The position numbers were made by a program, and so were the translations under genes. Below are positions 8,951 through 17,939 of a stretch of 53,369 bases of DNA, piece after piece; the first letter of the stretch is position 1, and the number at the start of each line of letters is the position of its first letter. The notes under the pieces are model-generated. The model did no database searches. It saw only the letters and a list, made by a program, of their open reading frames with translations, and was not told the DNA's origin. The DNA comes from Serinicoccus sediminis (lineage in GTDB: Bacteria > Actinomycetota > Actinomycetes > Actinomycetales > Dermatophilaceae), in contig NZ_SDVA01000020.1 of the NCBI RefSeq assembly GCF_004153545.1, positions 1 through 53,369 on the forward strand, written 5' to 3'.

Positions 8951-8956
8951 GGGGGC

Positions 8957-10576
8957 ATGACCGACCAGCTCAGCGCCGACAGCCAGGACGACGACGGTCC
9001 GGACCTGCGCACGACCGCCGGGCGGCTCGAGGACTACCGCGCGCGGGTGGACGAGGCCGTCCACGCCGGGTCCGAGAAGGCCGTCGAGAAGCAGCACGCC
9101 AAGGGCAAGCTCACCGCGCGGGAGCGCATCGACGCGCTGCTGGACGAGGGCAGCTTCACCGAGCTGGACGCCCTGGCGCGGCACCGGTCGACCGCGTTCG
9201 GGCAGGATCGCAACCGTCCCTACGGCGACGGCGTGGTGACCGGCTACGGCACCGTGGACGGTCGGCCCATCGCGGTCTTCGCCCAGGACTTCACCGTCTT
9301 CGGGGGCTCGCTGGGCGAGGTCTACGGCGAGAAGATCGTCAAGGTCATGGACCTCGCGATGAAGATCGGGTGCCCGGTCGTCGGCATCAACGACTCCGGC
9401 GGGGCGCGCATCCAGGAGGGTGTCGTGGCCCTCGGCCTCTACGCCGAGATCTTCCGCCGCAACGTGGACGCCTCGGGGGTCATCCCGCAGATCTCCCTGG
9501 TCATGGGGCCCTGTGCGGGCGGGGCCGTCTACTCCCCCGCCATCACCGACTTCGTGGTGATGGTGGACCAGACCTCCCACATGTTCATCACCGGTCCGGA
9601 CGTCATCAAGACGGTCACCGGCGAGGACGTCACCTTCGAGGAGCTGGGCGGGGCGCGCACCCACAACTCCACGAGCGGCGTGGCCCACTACATGGCCAGC
9701 GACGAGGACGACGCCGTCGAGTACGTCAAGGAGCTGCTCGGCTACCTGCCCCAGAACAACCTCGAGGACCCCCCGGTCTACGACGAGGAGCCGGACGAGG
9801 AGGTCGGCGCGGCCGACGAGGAGCTCGACGTCCTCATCCCCGACTCCCCCGGTGTCCCCTACGACATCACCGAGGCCGTGCGGGCCGTGCTGGACGACGG
9901 CGACTTCCTGCAGGTCCAGGAGCTCTTCGCGCCCAACATCGTCGTGGGCTTCGGGCGGGTGGAGGGCCGCTCGGTCGGCGTCGTCGCCAACCAGCCGATG
10001 CAGCTGGCCGGGACCCTCGACATCGACGCCTCGGAGAAGGCCGCGCGCTTCGTGCGGACCTGCGACGCCTTCAACATCCCCATCCTCACCTTCGTCGACG
10101 TGCCGGGCTTCCTGCCGGGCACCGACCAGGAGTTCGGCGGCATCATCCGCCGCGGCGCCAAGCTGCTCTACGCCTACGCCGAGGCCACCGTGCCGCTGGT
10201 CACGGTCATCACCCGCAAGGCCTACGGCGGCGCCTACGACGTCATGGGGTCCAAGCACCTCGGCGCCGACATCAACCTGGCCTGGCCGACCGCGCAGATC
10301 GCCGTCATGGGAGCCCAGGGCGCCGCCAACATCCTCTACCGCCGCGAGCTCGCCCAGGTGCAGGCCGAGGGCGGCGACGTCGAGGCCGAGCGCGCCCGCC
10401 GCATCCGGGAGTACGAGGACACCCTGGCCAACCCCTACGTCGCGGCCGAGCGCGGCTACGTCGACGCGGTCATCGAGCCCTCGCACACCCGGGTCGAGGT
10501 GGCCCGGGCGCTGCGCCACCTGCGCACCAAGCGGTCCCACCGGGCGCCGCGCAAGCACGGGAACATCCCGCTGTGA
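8957..10576 (+). CDS. Acyl-CoA carboxylase beta (carboxyltransferase) subunit
   Basis: This 539-residue carboxyltransferase of the AccD5/PccB type moves the carboxyl group from biotin to acetyl-/propionyl-CoA, feeding malonyl- or methylmalonyl-CoA pools. Both crotonase-like halves are present: N-terminal [16 protein letters not shown] and [19 protein letters not shown] (first oxyanion holes), and C-terminal [30 protein letters not shown] and [21 protein letters not shown]. It ends with the [15 protein letters not shown] tail usual in actinobacterial AccD/PccB. The epsilon-subunit gene follows with a GTGA overlap; the biotinylated alpha subunit is not in the window. Confidence 0.95.
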   Translation: MTDQLSADSQDDDGPDLRTTAGRLEDYRARVDEAVHAGSEKAVEKQHAKGKLTARERIDALLDEGSFTELDALARHRSTAFGQDRNRPYGDGVVTGYGTVDGRPIAVFAQDFTVFGGSLGEVYGEKIVKVMDLAMKIGCPVVGINDSGGARIQEGVVALGLYAEIFRRNVDASGVIPQISLVMGPCAGGAVYSPAITDFVVMVDQTSHMFITGPDVIKTVTGEDVTFEELGGARTHNSTSGVAHYMASDEDDAVEYVKELLGYLPQNNLEDPPVYDEEPDEEVGAADEELDVLIPDSPGVPYDITEAVRAVLDDGDFLQVQELFAPNIVVGFGRVEGRSVGVVANQPMQLAGTLDIDASEKAARFVRTCDAFNIPILTFVDVPGFLPGTDQEFGGIIRRGAKLLYAYAEATVPLVTVITRKAYGGAYDVMGSKHLGADINLAWPTAQIAVMGAQGAANILYRRELAQVQAEGGDVEAERARRIREYEDTLANPYVAAERGYVDAVIEPSHTRVEVARALRHLRTKRSHRAPRKHGNIPL

Positions 10577-10806
10577 GCACCGCCGACACCGACCAGCCGC
10601 AGCCCCCCGTCCTGCGCGTCGTGCGCGGTCGCCCGACGCCGGCGCAGCTGGCCGCGCTCACCGTGGTCCTCACTGCGGCCGGCGACGGGGAGCGGAGCGA
10701 GGGGGCCGACCCCCGCCGCACCCTGTGGACCGCCCGGGCGAGGTATGCCCGCCCGCGTCCCTCCGTGGGTCCGGGCGGGTGGCGCGCCTCCGCCCTCCCC
10801 CGCTAG
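10573..10806 (+). CDS. Acyl-CoA carboxylase epsilon subunit
   Basis: This small protein (77 residues) starts at a GTG that overlaps the stop codon of the beta-subunit gene. [21 protein letters not shown] is the characteristic N-terminal strand-helix of the actinobacterial epsilon subunit. The rest is Arg/Pro rich and ends in [10 protein letters not shown], another family habit. Epsilon subunits tether or stabilise the alpha-beta carboxylase complex and are restricted to actinobacteria. The stop codon overlaps the end of the convergent MOSC gene by 4 bases. Confidence 0.9.
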   Translation: MSTADTDQPQPPVLRVVRGRPTPAQLAALTVVLTAAGDGERSEGADPRRTLWTARARYARPRPSVGPGGWRASALPR

Positions 10807-11468
10807 ACCGCCTCCCGCCGACCCACGCGCCGGGCCATGGCGTCGTGGTACCGCTCCGGCAGGCAGCCGGCGTCCAGCACCGCGCGCGCCGCGTCGAGGT
10901 CGCCCATGACCGCGGCGGAGGCCACCCGCAGGTCCACCCCGTGGCCGGGGGCGACGCCCAGCCCGACCGGGTCACCGGGCGAGATGCGGCCGGGGACGAC
11001 GACCCGCAGGTAGGCGCCGCAGTCGCCGCGCTCGGTGAACCGGCGCACCCAGTGCCGCTCGCCCAGGTGCCGGGCGAAGGTGGCGCACGGCTGCCGGGGA
11101 AGGCTGACCTGCAGCGTGGCCGACCCGACCTGCAGGAGACGCCCGAGCTCGAGGGCCCCGAGGTCGATGCCGACCGTGGTGAGGTTCTCGCCGAAGCTGC
11201 CGTCGCGCAGCTCCCGGCCGAGCTCGGCCTCCCACCAGTCCAGCTCCTCGCGCGCCACGGCATACACCGCCTTGTCCGCGCCCCCGTGGTGCCGGGCGTC
11301 CCCGACGTGGTCCCCCACGGCCCCGGACCCGTCCCCGTGGGCGGGACCGGGCACGACCACGTCGATCCCCGCTACCGGGTGCTTGTCGATGCCGGTCGTC
11401 CGGGGGGTGCCGGGGTCGGGTCGGGGTCGGGCGAGGTTGGTGGAGCGGACGCGCGCCGCCCCGCTCAT
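10803..11468 (-). CDS. MOSC-domain protein (YiiM-like)
   Basis: This 221-residue protein carries a MOSC beta-barrel domain: the family markers DGSFGENLTTVGIDL, LLQVGSATLQVSLPRQPCATFARHL (with the conserved cysteine in QPC), then RGDCGAYLRVVVPGRISPGD. It resembles YiiM, a molybdenum-cofactor-dependent enzyme reducing N-hydroxylated bases, but the Mo ligand assignment rests on family resemblance. The N-terminal segment GIDKHPV is the usual YiiM entry. Start ATG (11468) overlaps the stop of the upstream GltS-type transporter gene, so the pair is translationally coupled. Confidence 0.85.
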   Translation of the reverse strand: MSGAARVRSTNLARPRPDPGTPRTTGIDKHPVAGIDVVVPGPAHGDGSGAVGDHVGDARHHGGADKAVYAVAREELDWWEAELGRELRDGSFGENLTTVGIDLGALELGRLLQVGSATLQVSLPRQPCATFARHLGERHWVRRFTERGDCGAYLRVVVPGRISPGDPVGLGVAPGHGVDLRVASAAVMGDLDAARAVLDAGCLPERYHDAMARRVGRREAV

Positions 11469-12934
11469 GTCGTGACGGCGTCGACGCCGTCGGCGCCCTT
11501 CTCCTGCAGCTCGCGCCGTTCGGCGTCGGCGCGGGGCCGGAAGTAGAACCACCCGGTGCCGAGCGCCACGAGGAAGAGCGCGAACATCACCGAGAAGAGC
11601 GGCCACGGCCCGGTGAGGGCGATGACGGGCACCGCCAGCGCCGTGACCAGCCCGCCACCGAAGAACGGCTCGAAGACGAGCTGCTTGTAGCCGAACGCCT
11701 CGAAGGCCGGGCTCTCGGCGTCCGGGTCGGTGATCCGCATGAGGATGAGGCCGGTGGCCGTGACGCCCATCGACTGGCCGAAGTCGCCGATGCCGCGCTC
11801 GAACCAGTAGCGGCCGATGATCCGCGGGGCGAACCACAAGAACAGCCCCACGTTGAGCGCGATGCCGGCCACCGCCAGCAGCAGGAACGAGCCGATGTTG
11901 GAGCCGATGGCCTCCAGCGACAGGGTGCCGATCGCGGCGACGATGAGGAAGTCGAGGGCCCAGCCCTGGATGCGCAGCATGATCTGGTGGTCGATGAGGT
12001 GGTCGACACCGAGCGCCGCCGCCGCGGCCTGGATCGCCACGCCGCCGAGCAGCGCCAGCGGGAAGAGCGGCACGAAGGCGAAGACCTCGAGCGGGGTGTC
12101 ACCGTTGATGAGCACGCTGGAGTAGGTCTGGGCCTCGACCCACCGCAACGCCTCGAGGAAGCACCAGCCGATGAGGATCGCCACCGCCACCAGCGCCATG
12201 TGCAGCGACAGCGGCTCCACCGAGGAGGGCCGGCTGGTCATGGTGCCGGCGGGGTAGTACTCGTCCTTGCGGAACAGCCCCTTCTGCTCCTCGACCGAGG
12301 CCTGGACGTCGCCCTTGAGGATCTCGGTGCGTCCGGTCCGGACCCCCCAGTTGATGAGGGCGATGCCGATGACGACGCCGGCGACGATGCCGACGGTGGC
12401 CAGGCCGACCGCCAGGTCGGCCCCCTCGCCGTAGCCGAGGTCCTCCAGCACCGGCCGCATGCCGGCCGCGGTGCCGTGCCCGCCCTCGAAGCCCATCTCG
12501 ATGAGGGCGCCGACCATCGGCTCGGCGGCGAGCAGCGGGACCAGCACGAGCGCCGCGAGCAGCAGCCCCACGACGTACTGGCCGGAGCCCATCGCCACGC
12601 CCAGGGCCAGCTGCGGACCGACGAGCTTGCCGGCGCGGCGGGGCGTGGGCAGGTCCTGGCCGAGGAACATCGTCGCGAAGACCACGCTGATGAGCAGGCC
12701 CGGCAGGGCGGTCCAGACGTCCAGCATCGGCTGGGTGAACAGCCCGTTCTCGCCGACCGGGCCACCGACGCGCCCGAGCACCTGCGGACCGAGCAGCAGG
12801 ATGAGGAAGCCCCCGATGATCGAGCTGGGGAGGAAGAGCTTCTGCACCCACCCGACGTTGACCCTCACCACCTTGCCGAGGAGCAGGAAGAGCCCCAGCA
12901 CGATGAGCGCGAATCCGATCTGGTCTGCGGACAT
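11465..12934 (-). CDS. Sodium/glutamate symporter family transporter (GltS-like)
   Basis: This 489-residue integral membrane protein has roughly eleven hydrophobic helices. The two-fold GltS layout is visible: an N-terminal half with LFLPSSIIGGFLILLLGP and the FEGGHGTAAGM re-entrant motif typical of GltS, then a charged cytoplasmic loop around GRTEILKGDVQASVEEQKG. A second half follows with DFGQSMGVTATGLILMRITDPDAES. Glutamate is the family substrate, but this member is longer than E. coli GltS (401 residues) and substrate specificity is uncertain. GGGAGG sits just before the ATG. The MOSC gene is coupled downstream. Confidence 0.85.
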   Translation of the reverse strand: MSADQIGFALIVLGLFLLLGKVVRVNVGWVQKLFLPSSIIGGFLILLLGPQVLGRVGGPVGENGLFTQPMLDVWTALPGLLISVVFATMFLGQDLPTPRRAGKLVGPQLALGVAMGSGQYVVGLLLAALVLVPLLAAEPMVGALIEMGFEGGHGTAAGMRPVLEDLGYGEGADLAVGLATVGIVAGVVIGIALINWGVRTGRTEILKGDVQASVEEQKGLFRKDEYYPAGTMTSRPSSVEPLSLHMALVAVAILIGWCFLEALRWVEAQTYSSVLINGDTPLEVFAFVPLFPLALLGGVAIQAAAAALGVDHLIDHQIMLRIQGWALDFLIVAAIGTLSLEAIGSNIGSFLLLAVAGIALNVGLFLWFAPRIIGRYWFERGIGDFGQSMGVTATGLILMRITDPDAESPAFEAFGYKQLVFEPFFGGGLVTALAVPVIALTGPWPLFSVMFALFLVALGTGWFYFRPRADAERRELQEKGADGVDAVTT

Positions 12935-13010
12935 GGCCGCCCTCCCTCAGTCTCGTGGTGCGGTCACCCTGGCACAGGTCCGTCCGCCGCCGCCAGCGAC
13001 AGGCCGAGGG

Positions 13011-13814
13011 TCAGCCGGGGGTGTCCACCCGGGTGGCGACCGCGAAGACCCGCCGGAACGGCAGCACCACCCCCACGTCGGTGCGCGGGTATGCCGTGCG
13101 CAGGGCCGCGCGGAGCTCGTCGGCGAAGGTCTCGCGCAGGTCGGCGGGCAGCGCCTCGAGGGTGGGCCGGGCGCCGGTCGCGCTGACCCAGGTGAACACC
13201 GGGTCCGGGTCCTGGCCCGTGGGGTCGAGGACGTGCAGGTAGGTGCTCTCCCAGGCGTCCACGGTGCACCCCGCACCGGCCAGGACCCGCAGGTAGTCGC
13301 CCGGGTCGTGCGCGTGGGGCGTGGGCACCCCGGCCAGGTGGGCGGCATACCGGGGTCGTGCGGCCAGCTCCCGTCGCAGGGTGTGGCTGGGCTCGCCCAT
13401 GTTGCCCGGCACCGTCATCGCGAGCACCCCGCCGGGGCGCAGCCGCGCCACCAGCTCCGGCAGCAGGTCGAGGTGCCCGGGCACCCACTGCAGGGTCGCC
13501 GTGGTGACGATCAGGTCGACCGGGTCCGGGTCCTCGCGGGCCCAGTCGACGAGGTCACCGACCTCGGCCCGGGCTGCGGTGCCGGCGACCGTCTCACGCG
13601 CGGTGCGCACCATCTCCGGCGAGGAGTCCAGGCCCAGCACCTCGGCGTCAGGCCACCGCTGCGCGAGCCGCCGCACCCCGTGCCCCGGCCCGCACCCCAG
13701 GTCGACGACGCGGCGCGGCGGCGTCGCCGGCACCCGGGCCAGGAGCTCGGCGAAGGGCCGGTCCCGCTCGTCGGCGTACCGCCGGTAGAGGTCGGGGTCC
13801 CAGTCAGCGCTCAC
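13011..13814 (-). CDS. tam: Trans-aconitate 2-methyltransferase (Tam-like)
   Basis: This 267-residue SAM-dependent methyltransferase begins WDPDLYRRYADERDRPFAELL, the distinctive Tam opening. Then come the SAM-binding VVDLGCGPGHGVRRLA, the acidic LGLDSSPEMV, LIVTTATLQWVPGHLDLLPEL and VTVPGNMGEPSH-type segments. Tam methylates trans-aconitate, a toxic by-product of the aconitase reaction. Its GTG start lies inside the 3' end of the upstream membrane-protein gene (11-base overlap), which indicates an operon. Confidence 0.87.
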   Translation of the reverse strand: MSADWDPDLYRRYADERDRPFAELLARVPATPPRRVVDLGCGPGHGVRRLAQRWPDAEVLGLDSSPEMVRTARETVAGTAARAEVGDLVDWAREDPDPVDLIVTTATLQWVPGHLDLLPELVARLRPGGVLAMTVPGNMGEPSHTLRRELAARPRYAAHLAGVPTPHAHDPGDYLRVLAGAGCTVDAWESTYLHVLDPTGQDPDPVFTWVSATGARPTLEALPADLRETFADELRAALRTAYPRTDVGVVLPFRRVFAVATRVDTPG

Positions 13815-14835
13815 CGGGGCCCCGCTCCCGCGCGGTGCGCTCCTGCACCCGCAGCGCCCGGTAGACCGCCCGCACGCCGACGGCGCGCTCCAGCTCGTGG
13901 GTGACGACCGAGAAGAACTGGTGGCGGTAGGTGTCGTCGGTCACCGCGCTGACGATGAAGTAGAGACCGGAGAAGGAGGCGAGGAAGAGCGAGACCTTGA
14001 CCAGCTCGACCGAGACGCTCCCGAGGTAGGGCACGTGGCGCGTCTGCTCCAGACCGGTCCAGTTCAGCTGGGTCTGCTGCTGCATGATGATCGACCCGAA
14101 GACCAGCAGGAAGACGAAGACGGCCACGATGAGCGCGACCACCTGCACGAGCTGGATGGCCAGCAGCACGATGATGAGGTTCCACCGCTCGAAGCCGGTG
14201 ACCCGGGCGTAGGACGCGGTGTCCACGGCCGGGTCCGCCGCCAGCCGGGCCTGCGTGGACTCCATGGGCGTGCCCCGGCAGGCGCGCTCCAGGAACGCCT
14301 CGTCCACCGCGTCGTCGGCCTTGTCGACCTCTTCCGGCAGCCGGATGAGCTGGAAGACGACGCCCACGCCCAGCAGCAGCAGGACGACGAGCCAGTGGGT
14401 GGCGAAGGGCAGGCTGGCGCTCATCTCCCACGCCTCGGCGTTGATGAAGAGGAAGGCCACGAAGAGCAGCAGCAGCGGCAGCGCCCGCATGGCGGTGCCG
14501 ACCAGCAGCGGCACGCTGCGCACGGTGCGCCGCAGCGCGAAGGTGAGGATCGGGCGCGCGTGCAGGGCGGTTGAGGCATACCAGAGCACGGCGACGATGA
14601 GCAGCGTCAGCCACACCGCCGGGGCCGCGCTGACCTGCTGCGAGACCCACCCGAGCGCGCCGCCGAGCGCCGCCGTGACCACCACCACCAGCAGGAGCAC
14701 CGGCAGGAGGTGGCGGGGCCGCAGGGCCGCCCGGGCGGCGGCCCGCTCGGCGGGCACGAAGTAGGACAGGCCGTGGGCGAGGAACCAGCGCTCGGTCTCC
14801 CGGCGCGGGTCGTCGGGTCGGGGTCGGCGGGCCAC
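13804..14835 (-). CDS. Multi-pass membrane protein of unknown function
   Basis: I do not recognise the family. The 343-residue protein has an N-terminal cytoplasmic segment (WFLAHGLSYFVPAERAAARAALRPRHLLP), a block of about five hydrophobic helices, a soluble loop of about 70 residues (EEVDKADDAVDEAFLERACRG and onward), then two or three more helices and an Arg-rich C-terminus. GTG at 14835 is preferred over GTG at 14841 because TACCCT (14842-14847) ends 6 bases before it, as in other leaderless genes here. It overlaps tam by 11 bases. It is divergent from the DUF885 peptidase gene. Confidence 0.7.
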   Translation of the reverse strand: MARRPRPDDPRRETERWFLAHGLSYFVPAERAAARAALRPRHLLPVLLLVVVVTAALGGALGWVSQQVSAAPAVWLTLLIVAVLWYASTALHARPILTFALRRTVRSVPLLVGTAMRALPLLLLFVAFLFINAEAWEMSASLPFATHWLVVLLLLGVGVVFQLIRLPEEVDKADDAVDEAFLERACRGTPMESTQARLAADPAVDTASYARVTGFERWNLIIVLLAIQLVQVVALIVAVFVFLLVFGSIIMQQQTQLNWTGLEQTRHVPYLGSVSVELVKVSLFLASFSGLYFIVSAVTDDTYRHQFFSVVTHELERAVGVRAVYRALRVQERTARERGPGER

Positions 14836-14841
14836 GAGCAC

Positions 14842-14882
14842 AGGGTATGCGCGACCGGCCGGGACCCCGTGCACGGTAGGTT
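14842..14882. promoter_or_regulatory. Divergent leaderless -10 boxes (membrane protein / DUF885)
   Basis: TACCCT on the minus strand (14842-14847) is 6 bases from the GTG at 14835. TAGGTT on the plus strand (14877-14882) is 6 bases from the GTG at 14889. These spacings decide the start chosen for both genes. Confidence 0.45.
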
Positions 14883-14888
14883 GCCGTG

Positions 14889-16574
14889 GTGACCACGCAG
14901 AGCCGCGAGCTGACCGACATCGACCGCATCGCCGAGGACCACCTGGACGCCATGGTGGCGCTGAGCCCGCTCGAGGCGACCTACCTGGGGGTGCCCGGCC
15001 GGGACGCCGAGATCGACGACCTGTCCCTCGAGGGGCTGCGGGCCCACCGCGAGCAGTGCGCGCGCACGCTGGCCGCCCTCGAGGGCGCCCGCCCCGTCGA
15101 CGAGACCGACCGGGTGACCGTGGCCGCACTGCGTGAGCGGCTCGGGCTGGAGGTCGAGCAGCTCGACCTGGTCCTGGGCGGCCGGGCCCCGGTGGAGCTC
15201 AACGTCATCGCCTCCCCGCCCCAGGCGGTGCGCGACATCTTCGACCTCATGGCCAAGGACACCGAGGCGCACTGGGAGACGGTCGTCGCCCGGCTCCGGG
15301 CGGTGCCGGAGGCCCTGCGGCAGTACGCCTCCGCCCTCGCCTGGTCCGCCGGGCAGGGTCAGGTCGCGCCCGCGCGGCAGGTCCGCGCCGTGGCCGAGCA
15401 GTGCCGCGACCAGGCGGGCGACACCGCGAGCAGCTTCGACGCCCTCGCCGGGGAGGCGGCCGGTCAGCCGGAGGCGGTCCGCGCCGACCTCGCAGACGCG
15501 GTCACCGGCGCCAAGACCGCCTTCGGCGAGCTCGCGGCATACCTCGAGGACGAGCTGGCCGCGCTCGCGCCGGAGTCCGACGCCTGCGGCCAGGAGCGCT
15601 ACCGGCTGCACTCGCGCGGCTTCCTCGGGGCCGACATCGACCTGGAGGAGACCTACCGCTGGGGGCAGGAGGAGCTGGCCCGCATCACCCGGCTCATGGA
15701 GGAGACCGCCGAGCAGATCCGCCCCGGCGCGAGCGTCGCGGAGGCGGTCGCGGTGCTCGACGAGGACCCGGCCTACGCCCTGGAGGGCACCGACGCCCTG
15801 CGCGAGTGGATGCAGGTCAAGGCCGACGAGGCGGTGGCCGAGCTGTCGGGCACCCAGTTCGACGTGCCCGAGCCGGTGCGGCGGATCGAGTGCATGATCG
15901 CGCCCAGCCAGACCGGTGGCATCTACTACACCGGGCCCAGCGAGGACTTCAGCCGGCCCGGCCGGATGTGGTGGTCGGTGCCCAAGGGGGTCACCCGCTT
16001 CTCCACCTGGCGCGAGCTCACCACCGTCTACCACGAGGGCGTGCCGGGCCACCACCTGCAGATCGGGCAGACGGTCTACCGCTCCGAGCTGCTGAACCGC
16101 TGGCGCCGCCTGGCGTCCTGGACCTCGGGCCACGGCGAGGGCTGGGCGCTCTACGCGGAGTGGCTCATGGCCGACCTGGGCCACATGGACGACCCGGGCA
16201 ACCGGATGGGTCTGCTCGGCGGCCAGTCGCTGCGGGCGGCCCGGGTGGTCATCGACATCGGGGTGCACTGCGGCTTCGAGGCACCCGAGGAGGTCGGCGG
16301 CGGGGACTGGACCTACGACAAGGCGTGGCGCTTCCTCACGGCGCACGCGCACGAGAACGAGGAGTCGCTGCGCTTCGAGCTGGACCGTTACCTCGGCTGG
16401 CCCGGGCAGGCCCCGAGCTACAAGATCGGCGAGCGGCTGTGGCTGGAGCTGCGGGAGGAGTGCCGCCGCCGGGAGGGCGACGACTTCGACCTCAAGGCCT
16501 TCCACCGGCGCGCCCTGGACATCGGCGGTGTCGGCCTCGACACCCTGCGCGCGGCGGTGCTCGGGGAGCTGTGA
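14889..16574 (+). CDS. DUF885 family metallopeptidase-like protein
   Basis: This 561-residue all-helical protein of the DUF885 family is thought to be a zinc carboxypeptidase-like enzyme. The zinc motif TVYHEGVPGHHLQIGQ is present with H382, E383 and a following GHH. Downstream are HGEGWALYAEWLMADLG, which supplies another likely ligand (EGWALY), and RAARVVIDIGVHCGF, also characteristic. No signal peptide is visible, so it is probably cytoplasmic. Of two tandem GTG codons (14886, 14889) I prefer the second because it lies 6 bases after TAGGTT. The next gene starts in a GTGA overlap. Confidence 0.9.
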   Translation: MTTQSRELTDIDRIAEDHLDAMVALSPLEATYLGVPGRDAEIDDLSLEGLRAHREQCARTLAALEGARPVDETDRVTVAALRERLGLEVEQLDLVLGGRAPVELNVIASPPQAVRDIFDLMAKDTEAHWETVVARLRAVPEALRQYASALAWSAGQGQVAPARQVRAVAEQCRDQAGDTASSFDALAGEAAGQPEAVRADLADAVTGAKTAFGELAAYLEDELAALAPESDACGQERYRLHSRGFLGADIDLEETYRWGQEELARITRLMEETAEQIRPGASVAEAVAVLDEDPAYALEGTDALREWMQVKADEAVAELSGTQFDVPEPVRRIECMIAPSQTGGIYYTGPSEDFSRPGRMWWSVPKGVTRFSTWRELTTVYHEGVPGHHLQIGQTVYRSELLNRWRRLASWTSGHGEGWALYAEWLMADLGHMDDPGNRMGLLGGQSLRAARVVIDIGVHCGFEAPEEVGGGDWTYDKAWRFLTAHAHENEESLRFELDRYLGWPGQAPSYKIGERLWLELREECRRREGDDFDLKAFHRRALDIGGVGLDTLRAAVLGEL

Positions 16575-17278
16575 GCGGCCGCCCCGGGCGGGCCGACGGC
16601 GCCGGGACCGCGCGGGGGGAGGACGGCGCTGCCCCACGACCCGCGGGTGCTCCTGCTCCACGACCCGAGGACGCCGCTGTCCCACGACCCGCCCGCGCCG
16701 CGCGGCCGGTCCCCGAGCGGGTCACGCGCCGGCTGGTCCTGCGCGCCTTCACCGAGGCCGACCGCGAGCCGTTCGCCGCGCTCAACGCCGACCCCGAGGT
16801 GACCCGCCACCTGCAGGGGCCGCTCAGCCGCGAGCGCTCGGACGCCTTCGTCGACCGGATCGCCGCGTGCTGGTCCGAGCGGGGCTACGGGTTGTGGGCG
16901 CTGGAGCGGCGCGACACCGGCGAGTTCCTCGGCTACACCGGGCTCTGGCCGGCGGACTTCCTGCCTGGCGGGCCTGGGGTCGAGGTGGGGTGGCGGCTCG
17001 CCCGCCCGGCGTGGGGTCAGGGCTACGCCCCCGAGGCGGCCCGGGAGGCGCTGCGCTTCGGATTCTCCGAGGTGGGGCTGGCGGAGATCGTGTCCTTCAC
17101 GCCCGCCGTCAACACCGCCTCGCTGCGGGTCATGGCCAAGATCGGTCTGGTGCGCGACGCCAGCCGGGACTTCGACCACCCCCGGGTGGACCGCGCGGCA
17201 TACCCCGATCTCGTCCGGCACCTCGTCCACGCCCTCGACGCCCCGACGTGGCGGGCCGGCGCCGACGACTCCGGCTGA
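16571..17278 (+). CDS. GNAT N-acetyltransferase (RimJ/RimL type)
   Basis: The 235-residue protein starts at a GTG overlapping the DUF885 stop. The first 45 or so residues are low-complexity Ala/Pro/Arg-rich sequence (PAGAPAPRPEDAAVPRPAR) without alternative in-frame starts. The GNAT domain follows: RLVLRAFTEADREPFAALNADPEV, GLWALERRDTGEFLGYTGL, GVEVGWRLARPAWGQGYAPEAA (acetyl-CoA loop) and FTPAVNTASLRVMAKIGL. This is the subgroup that acetylates ribosomal-protein N-termini or small amines; the substrate here is unknown. The last 25 codons are part of a tandem duplication that continues after the stop. Confidence 0.87.
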   Translation: MSGRPGRADGAGTARGEDGAAPRPAGAPAPRPEDAAVPRPARAARPVPERVTRRLVLRAFTEADREPFAALNADPEVTRHLQGPLSRERSDAFVDRIAACWSERGYGLWALERRDTGEFLGYTGLWPADFLPGGPGVEVGWRLARPAWGQGYAPEAAREALRFGFSEVGLAEIVSFTPAVNTASLRVMAKIGLVRDASRDFDHPRVDRAAYPDLVRHLVHALDAPTWRAGADDSG

Positions 17279-17343
17279 CCCGTGACACGGGCCCGCCCTG
17301 GGGGGCGGACGGGCGCGCCCGCCCTTCCCACCACGACACCCAC

Positions 17344-17462
17344 GAGTCACACGCGCCCCGTCGTGCGGGGAAAGGCGCAGATGACGGCGTTATAGCCCCG
17401 GCGACGATCAACGTCCCCGCAGGGCGTTGCTGCCGTGACGGGTGCGGCGCGTGTGACGACTC
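17344..17462. repeat. Structured 119-bp element, copy 1
   Basis: Bounded by a long imperfect inverted repeat: GAGTCACACGCGCC at 17344-17357 pairs with GGCGCGTGTGACGACTC at 17446-17462 (2-base bulge). Inside, a nested pair TGCGGGGA / TCCCCGCA and an A/T-richer centre (GTTATA) stand out from the GC-rich surroundings. No ORF is evident. It could be a structured RNA, a MITE-like element or a binding site. Confidence 0.55.
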
Positions 17463-17479
17463 CTGGCACAGCACGGCAG

Positions 17480-17556
17480 ACCCCGATCTCGTCCGGCACC
17501 TCGTCCACGCCCTCGACGCCCCGACGTGGCGGGCCGGCGCCGGCGGCTCCGGCTGA
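17480..17556 (+). pseudogene. Duplicated C-terminal fragment of the acetyltransferase gene
   Basis: Repeats the last ~25 codons of the upstream GNAT gene (PDLVRHLVHALDAPTWRAG), ending in TGA, without any start codon or domain. It is a by-product of the tandem duplication, not an active gene. Confidence 0.75.
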
Positions 17557-17622
17557 CCCGTGACACGGGCCCGCCCTGGGGCGCGGACGGGGCGCGCCCG
17601 CCCTCACCACCACGACACCCAC

Positions 17623-17741
17623 GAGTCACACGCGCCCCGTCGTGCGGGGAAAGGCGCAGATGACAGCGTTATATCCCCGCCGACGATCAACGTCCCCGCA
17701 GGGCGTTGCTGCCGTGACGTCTGCGGCGCGTGTGACGACTC
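17623..17741. repeat. Structured 119-bp element, copy 2
   Basis: Second copy of the inverted-repeat element, same length, arms GAGTCACACGCGCC (17623-17636) and GGCGCGTGTGACGACTC (17725-17741). The terminal arms are identical to copy 1 while several inner bases differ. Confidence 0.55.
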
Positions 17742-17926
17742 CTGGCACAGCACGGCGGGGTATGCCGCAGCACGAGCCAGCGGGCGACCGGACCCGCGGC
17801 AGCTGACCCGGCCGGCAGCGAGATCGGCGTCAGGTATGCGGTCGGGACACGCCACCCGGAGGGCCGCCGCTGCCGCGGGTGCGCCGCTCAGCGACGCGCC
17901 ACCCGGGGGCTGGTGACGTCCGCGGG

Positions 17927-17932
17927 TAGGCT
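17927..17932 (+). promoter_or_regulatory. -10 box of a leaderless promoter (maf)
   Basis: TAGGCT ends 7 bases before GTG 17940, the start that gives the canonical Maf N-terminus. Confidence 0.45.
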
Positions 17933-17939
17933 CTCGTCC

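Larger units (their letters stand above)
17202..17757 (+). repeat. Tandem duplication, two ~279-bp units
   Basis: The stretch from 17202 (the last 25 codons of the acetyltransferase, its stop and about 200 downstream bases) is repeated immediately from 17480 to about 17757. The copies differ by scattered substitutions (for example GCGTTATAGCCCCGGCG versus GCGTTATATCCCCGCCG) and a 1-base length change, so the duplication is not brand-new. The second copy carries an orphan C-terminal coding fragment. Apart from this, the 660-bp gap between the acetyltransferase and maf contains no gene I can support. Confidence 0.9.
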
